A stretch of 64,000 nucleotides of DNA from Apostichopus japonicus. Lineage: Eukaryota > Echinodermata > Holothuroidea > Aspidochirotida > Stichopodidae. Both the position numbers and the translations under genes were made by a program. The notes under the pieces are model-generated. The model saw only the letters and a program-made list of their open reading frames with translations, did not search any database and had not been told where the DNA came from. Of the stretch, positions 45,891 through 57,769 are shown one piece after another. Location: assembly GCF_037975245.1 (NCBI RefSeq), contig NC_092562.1:13758501-13822500 (forward strand). The letters are read 5' to 3'. Every line of letters begins with the position of its first letter. Positions within the stretch are counted from its first letter, which is position 1.

Positions 45891-46286
45891 TGATGACGAT
45901 GATGACGATGATGACGATGATGACAATGATGACGATGATGATGAACAAGTTGATCCTCATGCGATTTCTAATATTTCCCACATGTGACAATGCGAATAGT
46001 TTTGCGATGCATGTGCCCAACATAGGCGTACTGTGAAATGTACATCCGTTACATTTCTACAGTAACAGCTGTTCCATATAATACTTCTTGTTTTATCACA
46101 TTTTTTATATATTTCTGTCCAGATCCTGTGAGTTCTTACGACGAGCCAGAATTAGCGAACTGTGCTGTGGATCTCTGTGAGTGTGATTATGCCTTAGCTC
46201 AATGTCTGAAAGGAAAACCGCTCAACAATGACTACCGAAAATATGACAAAAAAACTTGTAAACAAGATGACTTACCAACGATTTAA
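40404..46286 (+). CDS. Secreted phospholipase A2, group I-like; exons 40404-40464, 41780-41930, 44117-44250, 46123-46286
   Basis: Hydrolyses the sn-2 ester of phospholipids with Ca2+; likely exported. The four exons join in phase into 169 residues. Residues 1-20 are a signal peptide (hydrophobic core IFLLLSLLCLCW). Residues 22-26 (GRKKR) look like a basic propeptide site, leaving about 143 mature residues from N27. The Ca2+ loop YGCYCGLGG is at 53-61. The catalytic CCRLHDECYD is at 72-81, with H76 and D77. The CXCD motif ECDYALAQC is at 135-143, with D137 as the second active-site Asp. All catalytic residues and many paired cysteines are present, so it should be active. Splice borders are AAAAG|GTAATA, CTGAGCAG|CT, GACGA|GTGAGT, GTATAG|TT, ATGTG|GTAAGT and TGTCCAG|AT. 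It could serve digestion, eicosanoid release or antibacterial defence; sequence alone does not decide. Venom-type use is not indicated. Confidence 0.92.
40530..41195. repeat. Minisatellite of about 41 bp in PLA2 intron 1
   Basis: About 15 imperfect copies of a unit built around CTATCCCCTCCCATACTG followed by ATCTATATAATAATACATTC. Some longer compound units (two unit types alternating) suggest higher-order duplication. Unit lengths vary by deletion. Confidence 0.9.
41951..41997. repeat. Inverted repeat in PLA2 intron 2
   Basis: Seventeen-base arms TATCACTGACCTCTAAC and GTTAGAGGTCAGTGATA are separated by about 11 bases, with weaker pairing continuing outward. It lies 20 bp after the exon 2 donor and could form a hairpin in the pre-mRNA. 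Confidence 0.75.
42318..42475. repeat. Local duplication in PLA2 intron 2
   Basis: Two imperfect copies, about 90 bp apart, of GAAAGAACCATTGAAAT...TTAGAG...TTGCTCTAATAACAT. Confidence 0.6.
44284..44355. repeat. GGTGGT-rich simple repeat, PLA2 intron 3
   Basis: Runs of GGTGGATGGTGGTGG and TAGGGTGGT, imperfect tandem. Confidence 0.7.
45252..45299. repeat. (TA)n microsatellite inside the retrotransposon remnant
   Basis: Uninterrupted TA run splitting the RTE-like translation. Confidence 0.95.
45806..45943. repeat. (GAT)n/(GAC)n trinucleotide array
   Basis: TGA/CGA triplets directly follow the retrotransposon end. The array is GAT at both edges and GAC in the middle, consistent with expansion of an RTE tail. 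Confidence 0.9.
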
Positions 46287-47448
46287 GAAACTTTTTGTAC
46301 TTTAAAATGAAGTTTAAGTTAGTTTTATTTACATTTAGAAAACCATAGGGAAAGGGGTAGGGCAGTAGGGGTAGGGGTGGGGGTATGTAGCGGAGCGTAA
46401 ACGGAAGTACACGTTGTGTGAAAACTTTAAATGAGGCTTTTTGAAAGGAAGTTTGGAACAGTTTAGAGTTTTCAAGAGTAGCGTTGGGAATTTGTTGAAC
46501 AGCCTGCGAAAAAAGAGGTTTGGTTACAAATTACGAATATGAATCCATATCTTTAAATGTTAGATTATCGAGGTTATTCTTCCGATAAAGCAAGAGATCG
46601 ATGTCGGTTCCCTAATTGTTTGCTGAGTGTTTCTCTGTACTGATATTGTTTTAGATAAATTTTTATAATCATTTCAATTCCAAACTAACTACATCTCTGT
46701 AGGCTACTATATGTTGATAAAATGACTGAGGGCAGATAGAACTGGGGAAGGTTAGGGGTGGTAAAGAACTTGGTTAACCGACAATGAGCGATGAAAAGAG
46801 GTTTCTAGCAGAAAGATTCGATATGTATTATTTATACTTAATCTGATTACAAAAGACATACTGTTAACTCATTTTGCTTAGTTTATTATGTCCATGTATA
46901 ATTTTCAACTCGCTCTACATGTTAATGTCTGAATTAGATTATTTTTGTATTGAAAATTATAATGATCATTTGTAAATAGTCAAGTAAAAAGGAGTTTTAG
47001 ATTCACGTGATGTATATAGCATATTTTAACGCTCCTGATGGTTGCCTGGGTTAACGATGACGTCATTTCCCGAAATAGATTCTCACGAGTCGATGATGCC
47101 ATCGATCATTCCAGTGACGCATATTTCTCAATGGACAAGCTAGTTCCTACATTTGTATTTTTTTTTACAAATTTTTGAGGAAAAAAACAAAAAAGAGTAC
47201 CATCTTTTAATTGTAAATAATGATATATTAACTAAGCTGAAATGCAAAGTCTTTCAATATTTTCATATTGTTCTGTAAACAGTTTTAGTTTTATGTTATT
47301 GTAACAAACAATCGTTTTGATGGGGTTGCAGTTATACCTAGTTTGTTATGCAAATTATACGAAAGATATGACAACGAGAGTGGAAAGAAGGAAGTGCAAA
47401 ACTATCTGCCAATGTGGCATCTTCGCACCCAGGACCCCACGCAATCTT
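46287..47448. other. Intergenic region downstream of PLA2
   Basis: Contains a degenerate copy of dispersed repeat R at about 46392-46535 (GGAAGTACACGT, AGAGTAGCGTTGGGAATTTG, AAGAGGTTTGGTTACAAATTACGAA). No gene was found. The PLA2 3' end is not clearly marked. Confidence 0.5.
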
Positions 47449-47500
47449 AGCGGCACCTTGTACCCCAGTCAATATATTGACTGGGGTACAACGTGCCGCT
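47449..47500. repeat. 52-bp near-perfect palindrome
   Basis: Arms of 26 bases, AGCGGCACCTTGTACCCCAG on the left continuing TCAATA, pair with no loop and a single C/G mismatch. No duplicate occurs in the window. Confidence 0.9.
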
Positions 47501-49271
47501 ATATCACTATATATCACTGCAACACCCACCCCGCTTCATGCGGACATAAGCAGCTGGAAAGTCTCCTCACATAATTAGGTATTTACTTAAACAATTAGCA
47601 CGTGCTTTGTGTTATGTGTCATTTATTAATCAAGCTAGGTAGGCCTGTTTTGCAATGTTCGAAAGTTTTTATACGTAGTCACATATTTCATTCCAAATTA
47701 CAAAAGCAACGGCATACTATATACACAGATGCATCACTTTTGCACATGATATCAGTTTGACTGTAACTTTCATGATTTTCGATTCCTAAGAATGAGATTT
47801 TACAAATAAAATAGAAATAAATTAATAACATGTCATTCTTTTTTAATTTTACTCATACCACCTTTTCTTCAAGCAAAATGAGACCGTTTACTCCCGATTT
47901 ACCTTTTGTGCATATTTGCGACATTCCAATTACGCTCTATACTGCTCAATTAAGTTGATAAAGAAACCCGTGACGGCGGTTATAATTACATAAGGCACTA
48001 CCAACTTTACTCAAACCTTTTTCAAAATTTGCTCAAACCACAGGTGATCTGCTTTTTAATCATCGCTCTAATACAAATCACAGTCATATTTTCTTGGCAA
48101 TCGAATTCTAGCTACAATAAACTGGAGCCACTAAATGGCAAAGAGGTGGGGGTGGGTAGGGTTTTGCCGGCCCAGGGGCGCGGGCAGGTTGAATTATACA
48201 TCTAGACAGCGAGCGATCATTGAAATGGAACTTGTACTGGCAGACGTCGTATGCACGTACGACATCAAGGCTCAAATGCGTTGTATCTTATATTATGTGT
48301 GATACATTCGTATCGATAATCTTATTATCGTAAACTGTCTGAGAGGACTGTAGATTCAATTACAACCATAAGGCTATGTTGAAAGTTTTACAATCATCTA
48401 ATTACCTTTCCTCTAAATTTTGTTTGCGGCACATCTGAACATTTAAACTCTAACTATATGACCCTCATCAAGTTTCAGAGCATAGAATGTTGAGGATAGA
48501 ACCAGGGAGAGCACTTTTGGTTACTTCTGAACCTACAAATCCTAATTCTAAAGTATGGGGCAATAATCTAGACCTCCAAAGATGCATGCATGCAGCAACG
48601 AAAGTAAACTTAAATAATAGTAACTGCAAGATGTATTTTGTCATTTTTCCCACTCACCTTTCTCAATCATCCCCTGCCATAGATTTTGTTGAAGTAACTC
48701 TTGGTCATGATGCCCCCTTCTATGTTTCTATTAGAGTGAGAGCATTACAACCATGGACGTACATATATCATCCGCCCCTTCTTTCCCAGCGAAGATCAAA
48801 AGTCGGTCTCAAAATTCAGTGAGCCGAATTCAGCGTAGTCTACACCCATGACTGGGAAAGTAATAAAACAACTGTAAAAATGAAAGAAACCGAATCGTTC
48901 GCTCTGTTTCTTCTTTACGTGTCTTTTCCCAAACTAAAATAAACACATTCAGCTAAAGAAATGCTAACATTTTCGGGGACTGTCGTGACAAAGTGACCGA
49001 AGTCGGTCTCAAAGAAGCTAGTGAGTATCAATATCGCTCTACATCCCCTTGAAATATGTAAATGCACTCCCCAAGGTTCAAATGACCAATGAAAACCATT
49101 CCATTTATTTAGAATTCTGCCCTTGCAAACCAAAAAGATGACCTTAAATTTTGTATTTCGTAGTGTATCACGAAATACGAATAGTTTATATATTTTATGC
49201 TTATTCTTGTGGTGGAAAACTCCATATAAATGATATATCAATCATCCACACTGGTGTTCTCCTATCTCTGG
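47501..49271. other. Intergenic region between PLA2 and GET3
   Basis: AT-rich; no convincing coding exon or RNA gene. Confidence 0.5.
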
Positions 49272-49612
49272 AAATGTGCCGAAAAGCAACAGGAGAACAC
49301 TTTTTTTAAGATTGCTATCAAATTAAATCTGGGTTTTATGGCTTGGATGTCAGAGTAAACAAAAGTAAATTAATGTGGTGCAAAAATTGGGTTAATTGAG
49401 GCAATTTTAGGCCACTTTAGGCCTTCAACTGAGGAGCAGCATACGAAAATTGTTTGCTGTGGGTAAAGATGTTTGTTTACTAAGTGACGATAACTTCAGG
49501 ATCTCATAGAGCAAAATCTTCATGGGCATGATATGGAAAATGGAAGGTGCCATGAATGGCCAGCATGTCAGCTATCCAGTGATGGATAGGGTTTAGCTAA
49601 TTAAAACTTTTT
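49272..49612 (+). repeat. Dispersed repeat R copy upstream of GET3
   Basis: Matches 2939-3279 in order and motif content (GTGCCGAAAAGCAACAGGAG, ATTGAGGCAATTTTAGGCC, GCCATGAATGG), with many differences. It ends about 125 bp before the GET3 start codon, so it may lie in the promoter or 5' UTR. Confidence 0.6.
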
Positions 49613-49738
49613 AATACTTCTCATTAGTTTGACGATTTAGTGTGTAGTGAGGCAATTATATCCAGGATGCTACCTTGTGCAACAATCATATATTTTTGGC
49701 CCTGTTGGCGTCCATTAGCTTTGCAGGATTTACAGAAA

Positions 49739-52123
49739 ATGGCTACAAATAATGAGGTAGACGAGTTTGAGGACTTAGAGCCAACTTTGCGAAACATCAT
49801 TGATCAAGAAACGTTGCGATGGATTTTCGTCGGTGGGAAGGGTGGTGTGGGGAAAACTACTTGCAGGTTTGTAATCTTATAAGCCTAGTGAAATAAATAC
49901 TATAGGCTAAGGCCAGTACATAGTGTAGACTACGTGACGTAGCATAAGCCCCACAATAACCAATCGTACCAGTTCTGCTACATAATTAAGGACCTAACAA
50001 AATTCTTGCACTACAGATAGGGAAGATATTTAGCTAAAGATATTCTAGTTTAGCTAACATTTGTGGTAATATCACATGCTCGCGTACTGTATTGTAGGAT
50101 ACATATCCTTTAAATTGTAGTAAGGCATTGTAGTTGACGATAGGATAGCAGTCATCAAGTCGCCACTGCACACTATTATTACATACAATAGGCATCAGCT
50201 TACTGTAGGTCTACACAATATGTACAGGTATGGAGAATATAGGATTCTGATGTTAGCTGCAGTCATTTTCATATTCTTAACGTCGTTACCTCATATAAAA
50301 CTATATTTTTGTTAGATCATCTAAGAGTAATTATACTGCACAGAAGCAAGAGAAACTTATCAGTTTGAAAACGCTTGCAGAAATATGAATGTGTGCTGAA
50401 AGTGTTTTTCTTTCAATGTTTTTGGTGCAAGCAACTAACTGAAAAAAAATGTACCTCATATTTCGCAGCAATTTTGAAGATATTTTGATGCATTGTTGGA
50501 GTGGACAAGAAATTGTCAGATAGGAATCTGGGAAGAAATAAATCCTTTTTGTTAATGTAGGAGACGTAATTATGTAGTTGTGGAGATCCAGATTAACTTT
50601 CCAATTCTATTAGATGTCAAGAATTATCAGTATACTCCAAGAGTTGATGTATGTATGTATGTGTGTATGTATGTATGTATGTATGTATATGTGATCTTCC
50701 CGCAAGCAGGAACTCACGAAAGAAGCCATGGAGGCTTGTAGACTCGCAAGCTGACCGAAGCCAATCTCTCGGCACACATCCATTTAACGTCCATGTCGGG
50801 AAGTTGTTATTGAACAACACCCTTGCCAGACGACACACATCGCTGTCGGCGGGGAATCGAACCGGGGATCTCATGACTGGGAGACACCGGCATTAACCAC
50901 TAGGCTATACACTCCGCCTAGATGTGAAGCTTAAAGAAGCTGATGTGAAGCTTAAAGAAGTGTGCTATGACATTTTCATCATTACTCAGAGGAAGATTTA
51001 CATTATAAGAAAAAGTAGCAATCAATAGGATTTCAAAAGGAAATCCAAATTTACAAGATTCTTAATCATTTTGTTTTTAATTCACAGTTGCAGTCTAGCT
51101 GTTCAGCTCTCAAAGCATAGAGAAACTGTACTCATAATATCCACAGATCCTGCTCATAACATATCAGATGCATTTGATCAAAAGTTCTCCAAAGTTCCTG
51201 GATTAGTCACTGGTTTTCAAAATCTGTATGCAATGGAAATAGATCCAAATCTGGGTGTCGGAGATTTGCCGGATGATTATTTTGAAGAAGGTAAGAGAAA
51301 TGAAAGAAGACGCTAAATGGGATGTACAGCTTTAGTCTTGAAGGGTGTACTCCTTCCTCTCTTCACCAAGAAAGCAAATAATGGATGAAAAAATATAAAC
51401 AAGATAATGTTGGTTTGTAAGGTATCAAAGGTCATACTTCAAGTTGCTGTGACTTGTTCAGTGTATTGTATTATCCCGCATCCATATTCCATTTTCAACA
51501 AGTTTCAGAAAGTTGAATATTTCATTAATATCAAGAATTATGATCATATCATATAATATCAATACTATGTGATGAAATACAAACTTGAAGCCGTAGCCCT
51601 AATTCTGTAGTCTTGTGTTGAAACTTGTTGCATTCTGTAAGTGATGAACGGAAAAGTACAATGCTGTTGATTTTCTGTAATTTTTAGGTTCTTATGGTTA
51701 ATAAATGTGAAATCTGATGTATGAGTTGCTAAGCTAATAGAGACATCTCTTTTGTATGGCGAGCCAGTTTCCGTTTGCAATATGATAGCTTTCACCAGGT
51801 AATTAAGTGAAAGCAAGATAGATCATAAGGTGTTGTGTCGCCAGAGTACTGTAGTTCAATACCTTAAGTAGTTACTTTCCAAAGCAAAGATACACTCTCA
51901 GCCTAGATCTTTTGTAACACTTTCATAGTAGATCTCTATGCAGTACCAACCGCAAATCTAACATTTGATTTTTTTTTTTCATTTTCTTTTTTTTTTCATT
52001 TTCTTGAATTCTTTTTTCTTCTTTGCATGCAGATCCTCTCAACATGGGTAAAAAAGTCTTTCAGGAACTGTTAGGAGCATTTCCAGGGATAGATGAGGCT
52101 GTCAGTTTTGCAGAAGTCATGAA
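49739..52123 (+). CDS. ASNA1: GET3/ASNA1 (TRC40) tail-anchored-protein targeting ATPase, 5' exons 49739-49866, 51088-51290, 52033-52123
   Basis: Cytosolic dimeric ATPase that takes tail-anchored proteins to the ER receptor. The three exons join in phase to 140 residues plus two bases. They contain the deviant Walker [11 protein letters not shown] at about 32-41 and the switch I motif [14 protein letters not shown], and reach MGKK...[15 protein letters not shown]. Borders are TTGCAG|GTTTGT, TTCACAG|TTG, GAAGAAG|GTAAGA, CATGCAG|AT and ATGAA|GTAGGA. The start matches the family's acidic N-terminus. Still missing are switch II (DTAPTGH), the zinc CXXC motif and the helical substrate groove, about the last 200 residues of a protein usually near 340. 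I found none of these in 52124-64000, so either intron 3 exceeds 11.8 kb or the gene is truncated. The symbol follows vertebrate usage. Confidence 0.88.
50640..50921 (-). mobile_element. tRNA-derived SINE with (CATA)n tail, in GET3 intron 1
   Basis: On the minus strand the head (50921 to about 50845) has a pol III A box, TAGCCTAGTGGTTAATGCC, and a B box, GGTTCGATTCCCC. A tRNA-unrelated body of about 150 bp follows, ending in CTGCTTGCGGGAAGATCAC, and then a CATA microsatellite tail (50690 to about 50645). The missing anticodon-arm geometry, the long body and the simple-repeat tail make it a SINE, not a tRNA gene. The target duplication is not clear; a 20-bp sequence beside the head is locally duplicated. 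Confidence 0.75.
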
Positions 52124-55100
52124 GTAGGAAACAAATGCAACATATTTTATAATAATTTTTTTATAATAATAATTTTATAATATATTTTATAAGCTACATA
52201 AACAGTGTTGTTGAATAGAAACTTTATTGTCTCTCAAGTACCAAGTCAAATAAGTGGTTTCCAGGAACTTTACCATCTGGTAATGTTGGATGACAACACT
52301 TTTGTATTTTAATATTAAAAAAGAATTTGTGACAAATAATACACTCTTAGTGTTGATCAGGAAGTTTCTTGTCTGTAATGTAACATACCAACACTAGTTT
52401 TGTCAGCAGCATTCCTTATATGATAAAGTTTAATGACAAAACTTGTGTTTTTCAAACCTTTTTCTGATAGAGAAGGTTGCATATCTATGCTGATGTTGAT
52501 CAGGAAGTTTCCTGTCTGTAATACAACATGCCAACACTAATGTTATCACAAATATTATCAGGTCCTAACAATACAGTGACATTTTTAATATGCATCTGTT
52601 TCAAGTATGAGACTGAAAATCGCGCATCTCATATGTTTCATATTAACATTATAACATTAAAAGTGAAGCAACTGAATTTTCAATTGGCTGAGATGTGAAT
52701 TGACCAAGTTTCTATTTTCATCAGCATTTTTGGTTCCTTGCTTTAGCAAAAGGAACCTATGCAGTCAGGTTGGCGTGTGTGTGTATGTATGTATGTATGT
52801 GTTCAAGTTTGATACCTTATGGGGTACTATACGAGTTTCAGCATTACTTACAGGGTACACATTCCTTACGGGGAACAAATTCAGTACCCCGTAAGGACAC
52901 TGTACATTTTCAATGCAACTATCAGGCTGAAACATTTCTCTGACAACCCCTCTTTGTTAATGCCTGTTCACACACCTCCATACAATTGACCTTCACGCTT
53001 GACTGAACTTGGGCAGGTTCTTAATTACTGCCACCATTTTGCCTTGTGCAGTTCTAATCTGCCCCAAACTATTGCTTTCAATGCAGTGTAGAAATTGTGC
53101 TGTTGGAATAATGACAGAGGGAAAAGGATGTATTTACTCTGCATCCTTGCTTACCTGTCTCCCCACAACCTTAGCACCTATGCTCTACCATGCCTAGAGT
53201 GATCTGGTAAAATTTCAAGTTACAACGCAAAGTGTTATAACTTCTTTAGCAACTTTATATAAAGTGCTTTCCAAAAGTCATTGTTTGATAGATCCATACA
53301 GCAGAGAAAAAATGTTTATCCTGAATCGGTAATTGGTGAGAACTGGCATTGGTGTGCAGTAAAAAGATAGAAGTAATGTCATTACTGTAACAAGTTACAT
53401 TTGATGTATATCCTAGACACTAGTGTGGTATTTTCAACACTTTTTTGTCCTCGCCATATGTAGGCCTGCATCATGTCTGCACTTGGCTTAGGTTGGTAAA
53501 CAAATGATACACATTCAACAATGATACAACTGGTCATGATTTATTTGTAACTAGTAACATAGCTTGCAAATATAATCAATTAAATTTCCAGAATGTAGGC
53601 TTTAACTAAGGCATTTATAAATACATCGGTTCTTCAATACAAATCGTAACTCGAAAACCCCGGGCACTGGTAATTGAGGAAAAGATTAGTGTAATTTGTA
53701 CACTAATTGCATGGAACTGCCACGAAAAATATACAAGAAAGTATGGGATCATTTTGAATCTGTGATGGTGAGTGTTCCTCTTATCTTTATTAAGTATGTA
53801 ATAAGGCCTATTGAACACTTTGGCGAAGTAGGCACTTTGATTAATAGGGAGCTCCAATGATTTGCAGAGATTCATCAATTTATCATTTTAAGTACTTCAT
53901 ATTTTCTTACCCCCAAACGGTTAATTTTGTGGGGCCAAGAATCTCTTCATCAAGTAATTACCAATTCTTTTTCATATGTCTGGCTACTTAACTTGAATAT
54001 TTTGTTTGAAGAAGTACAGAGCACAATATTGCATAAAACAATAGTTTGCTTTATTAACTCAAGTATGTTTCATTAAGCAGGGAAAACCATTGATCACCAA
54101 GCCAGTAACAGCAAACTATTATAGTTTATTTAGTATAATACTTCAGTAATTTGTTACAGTAGGCAAAGGACTTAACATTTAGGGGTCTTGCATTATTACA
54201 AAAACTGTATGCATCATTGGAATATAATTTTGTATGTACATCACTGAGAATATAGTTATGGATATTGCATTGAAAAATGTTTGTTTGTATTACACAGCCG
54301 TGGCAGAAATTTGTTACAAACTGAGAATTCCATTGGTCATCAATTATGAATGGCTGACTACCCACAATTGGCTATAGATATACTCTGGTAAGTCACCTTT
54401 AATTGTTATTGATGCATGCACAAATAATCAAGTAGTATGGACATGAATTCACCTGAAAATGTTTTGCCAAGAGTGGTGGCATTTGAGTGGTGTATAGTCA
54501 AACCATTTGAAAGGCTTTTGCGGGAGGTTACAGGGACTTTGTGTGTTCAGATTTTAGGTGCATTTCTCAACCATTTAACACCTTGTAAAATGGGTTTTGA
54601 AACAATTGCTCATAAGTAACATTGTGCTGTATTCAGAAAGCTATACATACCATATCTATGGATTTTTCAAGCTTTCAACTTTTGGATGTCTAAGTTTATC
54701 TATACATTGACTAATTGAATAAAATTCATAATATGACTGTATTGCCTCCAGTTTGCAAGGTCACACAAAATCTGTGAAGGAAAAAGGCTGCATTTAATAC
54801 TAGGTTGATTTAGTGTTGATATGAAGGCAAAAGATTTTGGGCAGTGTAAAGAAGTTTATAATACAGAATGTAACATTACCAATGAGAACTACACTGAGGA
54901 GTTGACTTCAGCACTTAATTCATTAAAAATGCATTCATGACATTGAGCATAGCTTAAATGAACATACCTAAAAAGGCTAGAAGATTGAGTATTCTGAATT
55001 GCACAAAAATGCTCTATTATTGTGACATATCAAAGCAAAACATCAGCTTTAAATTAAAAAGTGTCTTAGTACATTCTGCTGAATAACTGAGTGCTATTTG

Positions 55101-55794
55101 TCATAAACAACATTTGGGAATGGACCTTTACAATTTATTAATCTACTCACACAATTTCATATGCAACTTGTAGAATTTAATTACACTTTTTCAACATGTC
55201 CCAGAGTGGATATGTTGAAATTGATTGACAAAGTACAAATGTTTATGCAATAGAAAATGTGATCAAGATAGATGTTGGTGTTATGGTTTCACATTTCACC
55301 AATATGCAGGATTTTAGAATGAACTCACTAGCATGTAGTAAATCTGTACATTATTTTATAGCAACAAAATTGTATGACAAACTGAATTTAAAAATATTGG
55401 TAAGGGAAGTAGAAAATGAGGTATCAGTTTAATTCCCAGCTCTGTCAAGCAATGCTTACAATTTTTTCATGTAGTTTTCCTACTGGGGCATACATATTTT
55501 TCCAGGTGGGGGGGGGGGATGCTATAGATGATGAGACTGAGTGTTGTGTATGGCCTAGTTAGAAACCAAAATAAATGGGGGAGGTGAGAGCTACAGAAGT
55601 CAGGGAGAGGTAAAAGTCATAATATATCCACACATACAGAGAAGTTATATAATCACACCCTACTGTAGAAAAATTATAATTACAGTTGATTTAGTAACTA
55701 GAAATGGGATACCTTCATGGTAAATTACATGGAAAGGGTTGAAGAGATGTCTTTGTTGCTTAAGTGGGTCATTTGGGAAGCTGTTGGTAGTAAA
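52124..55794. other. Presumed GET3 intron 3, first part
   Basis: AT-rich, without a recognisable exon. It contains a local duplication of TGTTGATCAGGAAGTTT (52353 and 52493), a TGTA-rich run near 52780 and scattered poly-T/poly-G runs. Confidence 0.4.
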
Positions 55795-56150
55795 ATTTGG
55801 TGTCTGAGAGTGGGGCCAGGGGGGGGGGGGTAGTGGACAAAGGGTTCCCCCTTTCCCCTTTAAGAAATGTTTGGAATTTTTGTAGCAATTAGATGCAATA
55901 TTTACTGGTTCTCTCTCAGTACAAGTCATTGCATATTTGAAGTTAATATCTGCAGGTAGGGAAACTTGGGGGAGTGGTCCAAGGGGGGGGGGGTAGGGTG
56001 TCCACCTCCCCTTTTGGAATGTTTTGGATTTTATAAGGCCCTTGATGTAAGATGTTGCAATGTTTATTGGTCATTTCCCAGTGCTAATTGAACCATTTGA
56101 ATTTAGTATTTGCAGAGATGTGGACCTTGGGGGGGGGGGGGGCGCAATAT
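55795..56150. repeat. Degenerate tandem repeats of about 170 bp with poly-G tracts
   Basis: Units near 55800, 55970 and 56110 share a G run of ten or more, GTGGNCNAAGGG-like text, TTTGGAATGTTTTGGA, GATGCAATRTTTAYTGG and TTTCCCAGT. They are strongly diverged. Confidence 0.55.
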
Positions 56151-57769
56151 TTTGGATTAAATCAGTTGGAAAGTATACAGGGTCTATGTGTATGAATAGT
56201 GTTATCCTTATAGGAGGGAAGAATTACAACTGTATGAATTTTTAACTTTTTTCCTGTAGTTAATAATTTACAAATCATTTGTAAAGCTATCAGTAATCTT
56301 CTTCAAAATGGAAAAATAACCTTCAGAACTATGGGTGCAGGATTTGGTAAAGGTAGTATCAACAACAAAATTGATTCATTGATCCAATTCCTTCTTAATT
56401 GATAAAGTTTCTTCAAGGATTGGAGTAGTGTTTAATCATTGTTATATTCAGTTGTTTCAAAATACTACATGAGACAGTACATAACATACCTGTACAAACA
56501 GGGGATTCTTGGGTTCAGACAACCTGCCCCCCCCCCCCCAAAAAAAAAATAGTAATAAATAAATAACAAATAATTAAATAAATAAATAAAATGATAAATA
56601 ATAAATAAAAATAGCAATTAAAACAATGAAAAGCAAATAAATGAAAATTAACTGAATAAGTATATAAGAAACTTTCCACGTTTTACATTTTGTTCTTTCA
56701 AATCGCTTTAAATGTACTTCAGTATGGTTAAAATATTCCATTCTGTGTTTTGCAATAAAGTGCCTCCCAGCTTAACTTAGTTCTACTTTGAGGTTAGCCA
56801 TAATTAGTACCCCGATAATTTAGGGAATGCTTTGAGCTATATTTTATATTTGCAAGTACTGTATGCAAGGGTTTCATTAAAAGCTGCTAACTGGTTATTT
56901 TTTGCCTTTTATGCAAAAGACAAGACATAGCAAACCTATGTGATATTCTAATCATTAAATGTAAGTTGTTAGGATAACTTGTGGATTTTAGCATTTGAAT
57001 GTTTGTAACATATATTTTTTGAGTGCTTGAAAATATAAACACTTGAACAATAGGGAAAGCAAGAAATAAATTTGGTAGAGGCCTATAGCATACTGAAGTA
57101 TATCTTCTGCCACTTTGCTAATGTGTATGTTTACTAAATTCAGTTCCTCACCAAATTATCAGTTGTATAGGATCCTTGACTTGATTTACATGTCTCTGAT
57201 ATATGTCTAATGACAGTTGCATACAGTATAATGCCTGAAATTGTTAAGTTTCCATTTAATGCATAAACATTGTCACTATATCAGGGGCGGATCCAGCTAG
57301 GGGGTGAGTGGGTGTGGCGGGATATTAGTTCACACTACAATGGACCACTTTAAACTATATGGTGTAAATCTGCTGTCTAAGACTGAATCAAACAGGAAGT
57401 AACTTGAATGGTCCGCCGTTATTGCTTTGTTTACTATGGATTAAGACTTAATTGAGATGAAGGTTAATTATAACTTGTCAATGCTGAGCAGTCCTTTTAC
57501 TGTTAATCCTCCCAATAAATGTCATGTTAATTCTTGAAATCAAATGAAGTTTTACCAGATATTTTATCATTACAAGAAAATTAAGAATAATAGGCATTTA
57601 AGTACATTTGCTTTCCAATTTCTGTTAGGACTTGTACATTGCACTGGTCATCAACTTTTCATTTTCTTACACTGCATAAATATCATGTGAAGGAGCAAAG
57701 TCCATCACTGATATATGTTAAAGCAGCTTTTTGAGGTTGATTGTCAAATTACCAAGAATTTTCCAGGCA
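56151..57769. other. Presumed intronic or intergenic sequence
   Basis: Holds an (AAAT)n-rich tract at about 56540-56645. A lone CAGGGGCGGATCCAG at 57283 resembles a hAT-like end, but no partner was found. No exon seen. Confidence 0.4.

Larger units (their letters stand above)
45110..45943 (+). mobile_element. Decayed 3' end of an RTE-type non-LTR retrotransposon, in PLA2 intron 3
   Basis: Conceptual translation shows a YLG...REVLNRIRAGCRI segment, then after an AT run ILTDNKIPMSLRSRMFNQCV and TYGAETLTITREIEQNL...VMERNML. These are the post-reverse-transcriptase signature of RTE-like elements. The sequence after 45476 is in broken frames but still resembles the usual C-terminal part and ends QQWMNKAS before a trinucleotide tail, as RTE elements do. 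Stops, frameshifts and the inserted microsatellite show that it is dead. The 5' portion is missing. Confidence 0.75.

Noticed and set aside
45696-46036. Poly-Ser, poly-Thr and poly-Val frames
   Set aside because: They are translations of the GAT/GAC trinucleotide array.
48487-48822. 111-codon frame upstream of GET3
   Set aside because: No recognisable domain, no paralogue and no splice or promoter support.
50845-50921. Possible tRNA gene on the minus strand
   Set aside because: Only the A and B boxes are convincing; the long body and CATA tail show a SINE.
57283-57320. hAT-like left terminus (CAGGGGCGGATCCAG)
   Set aside because: No matching right end or target duplication was found nearby.
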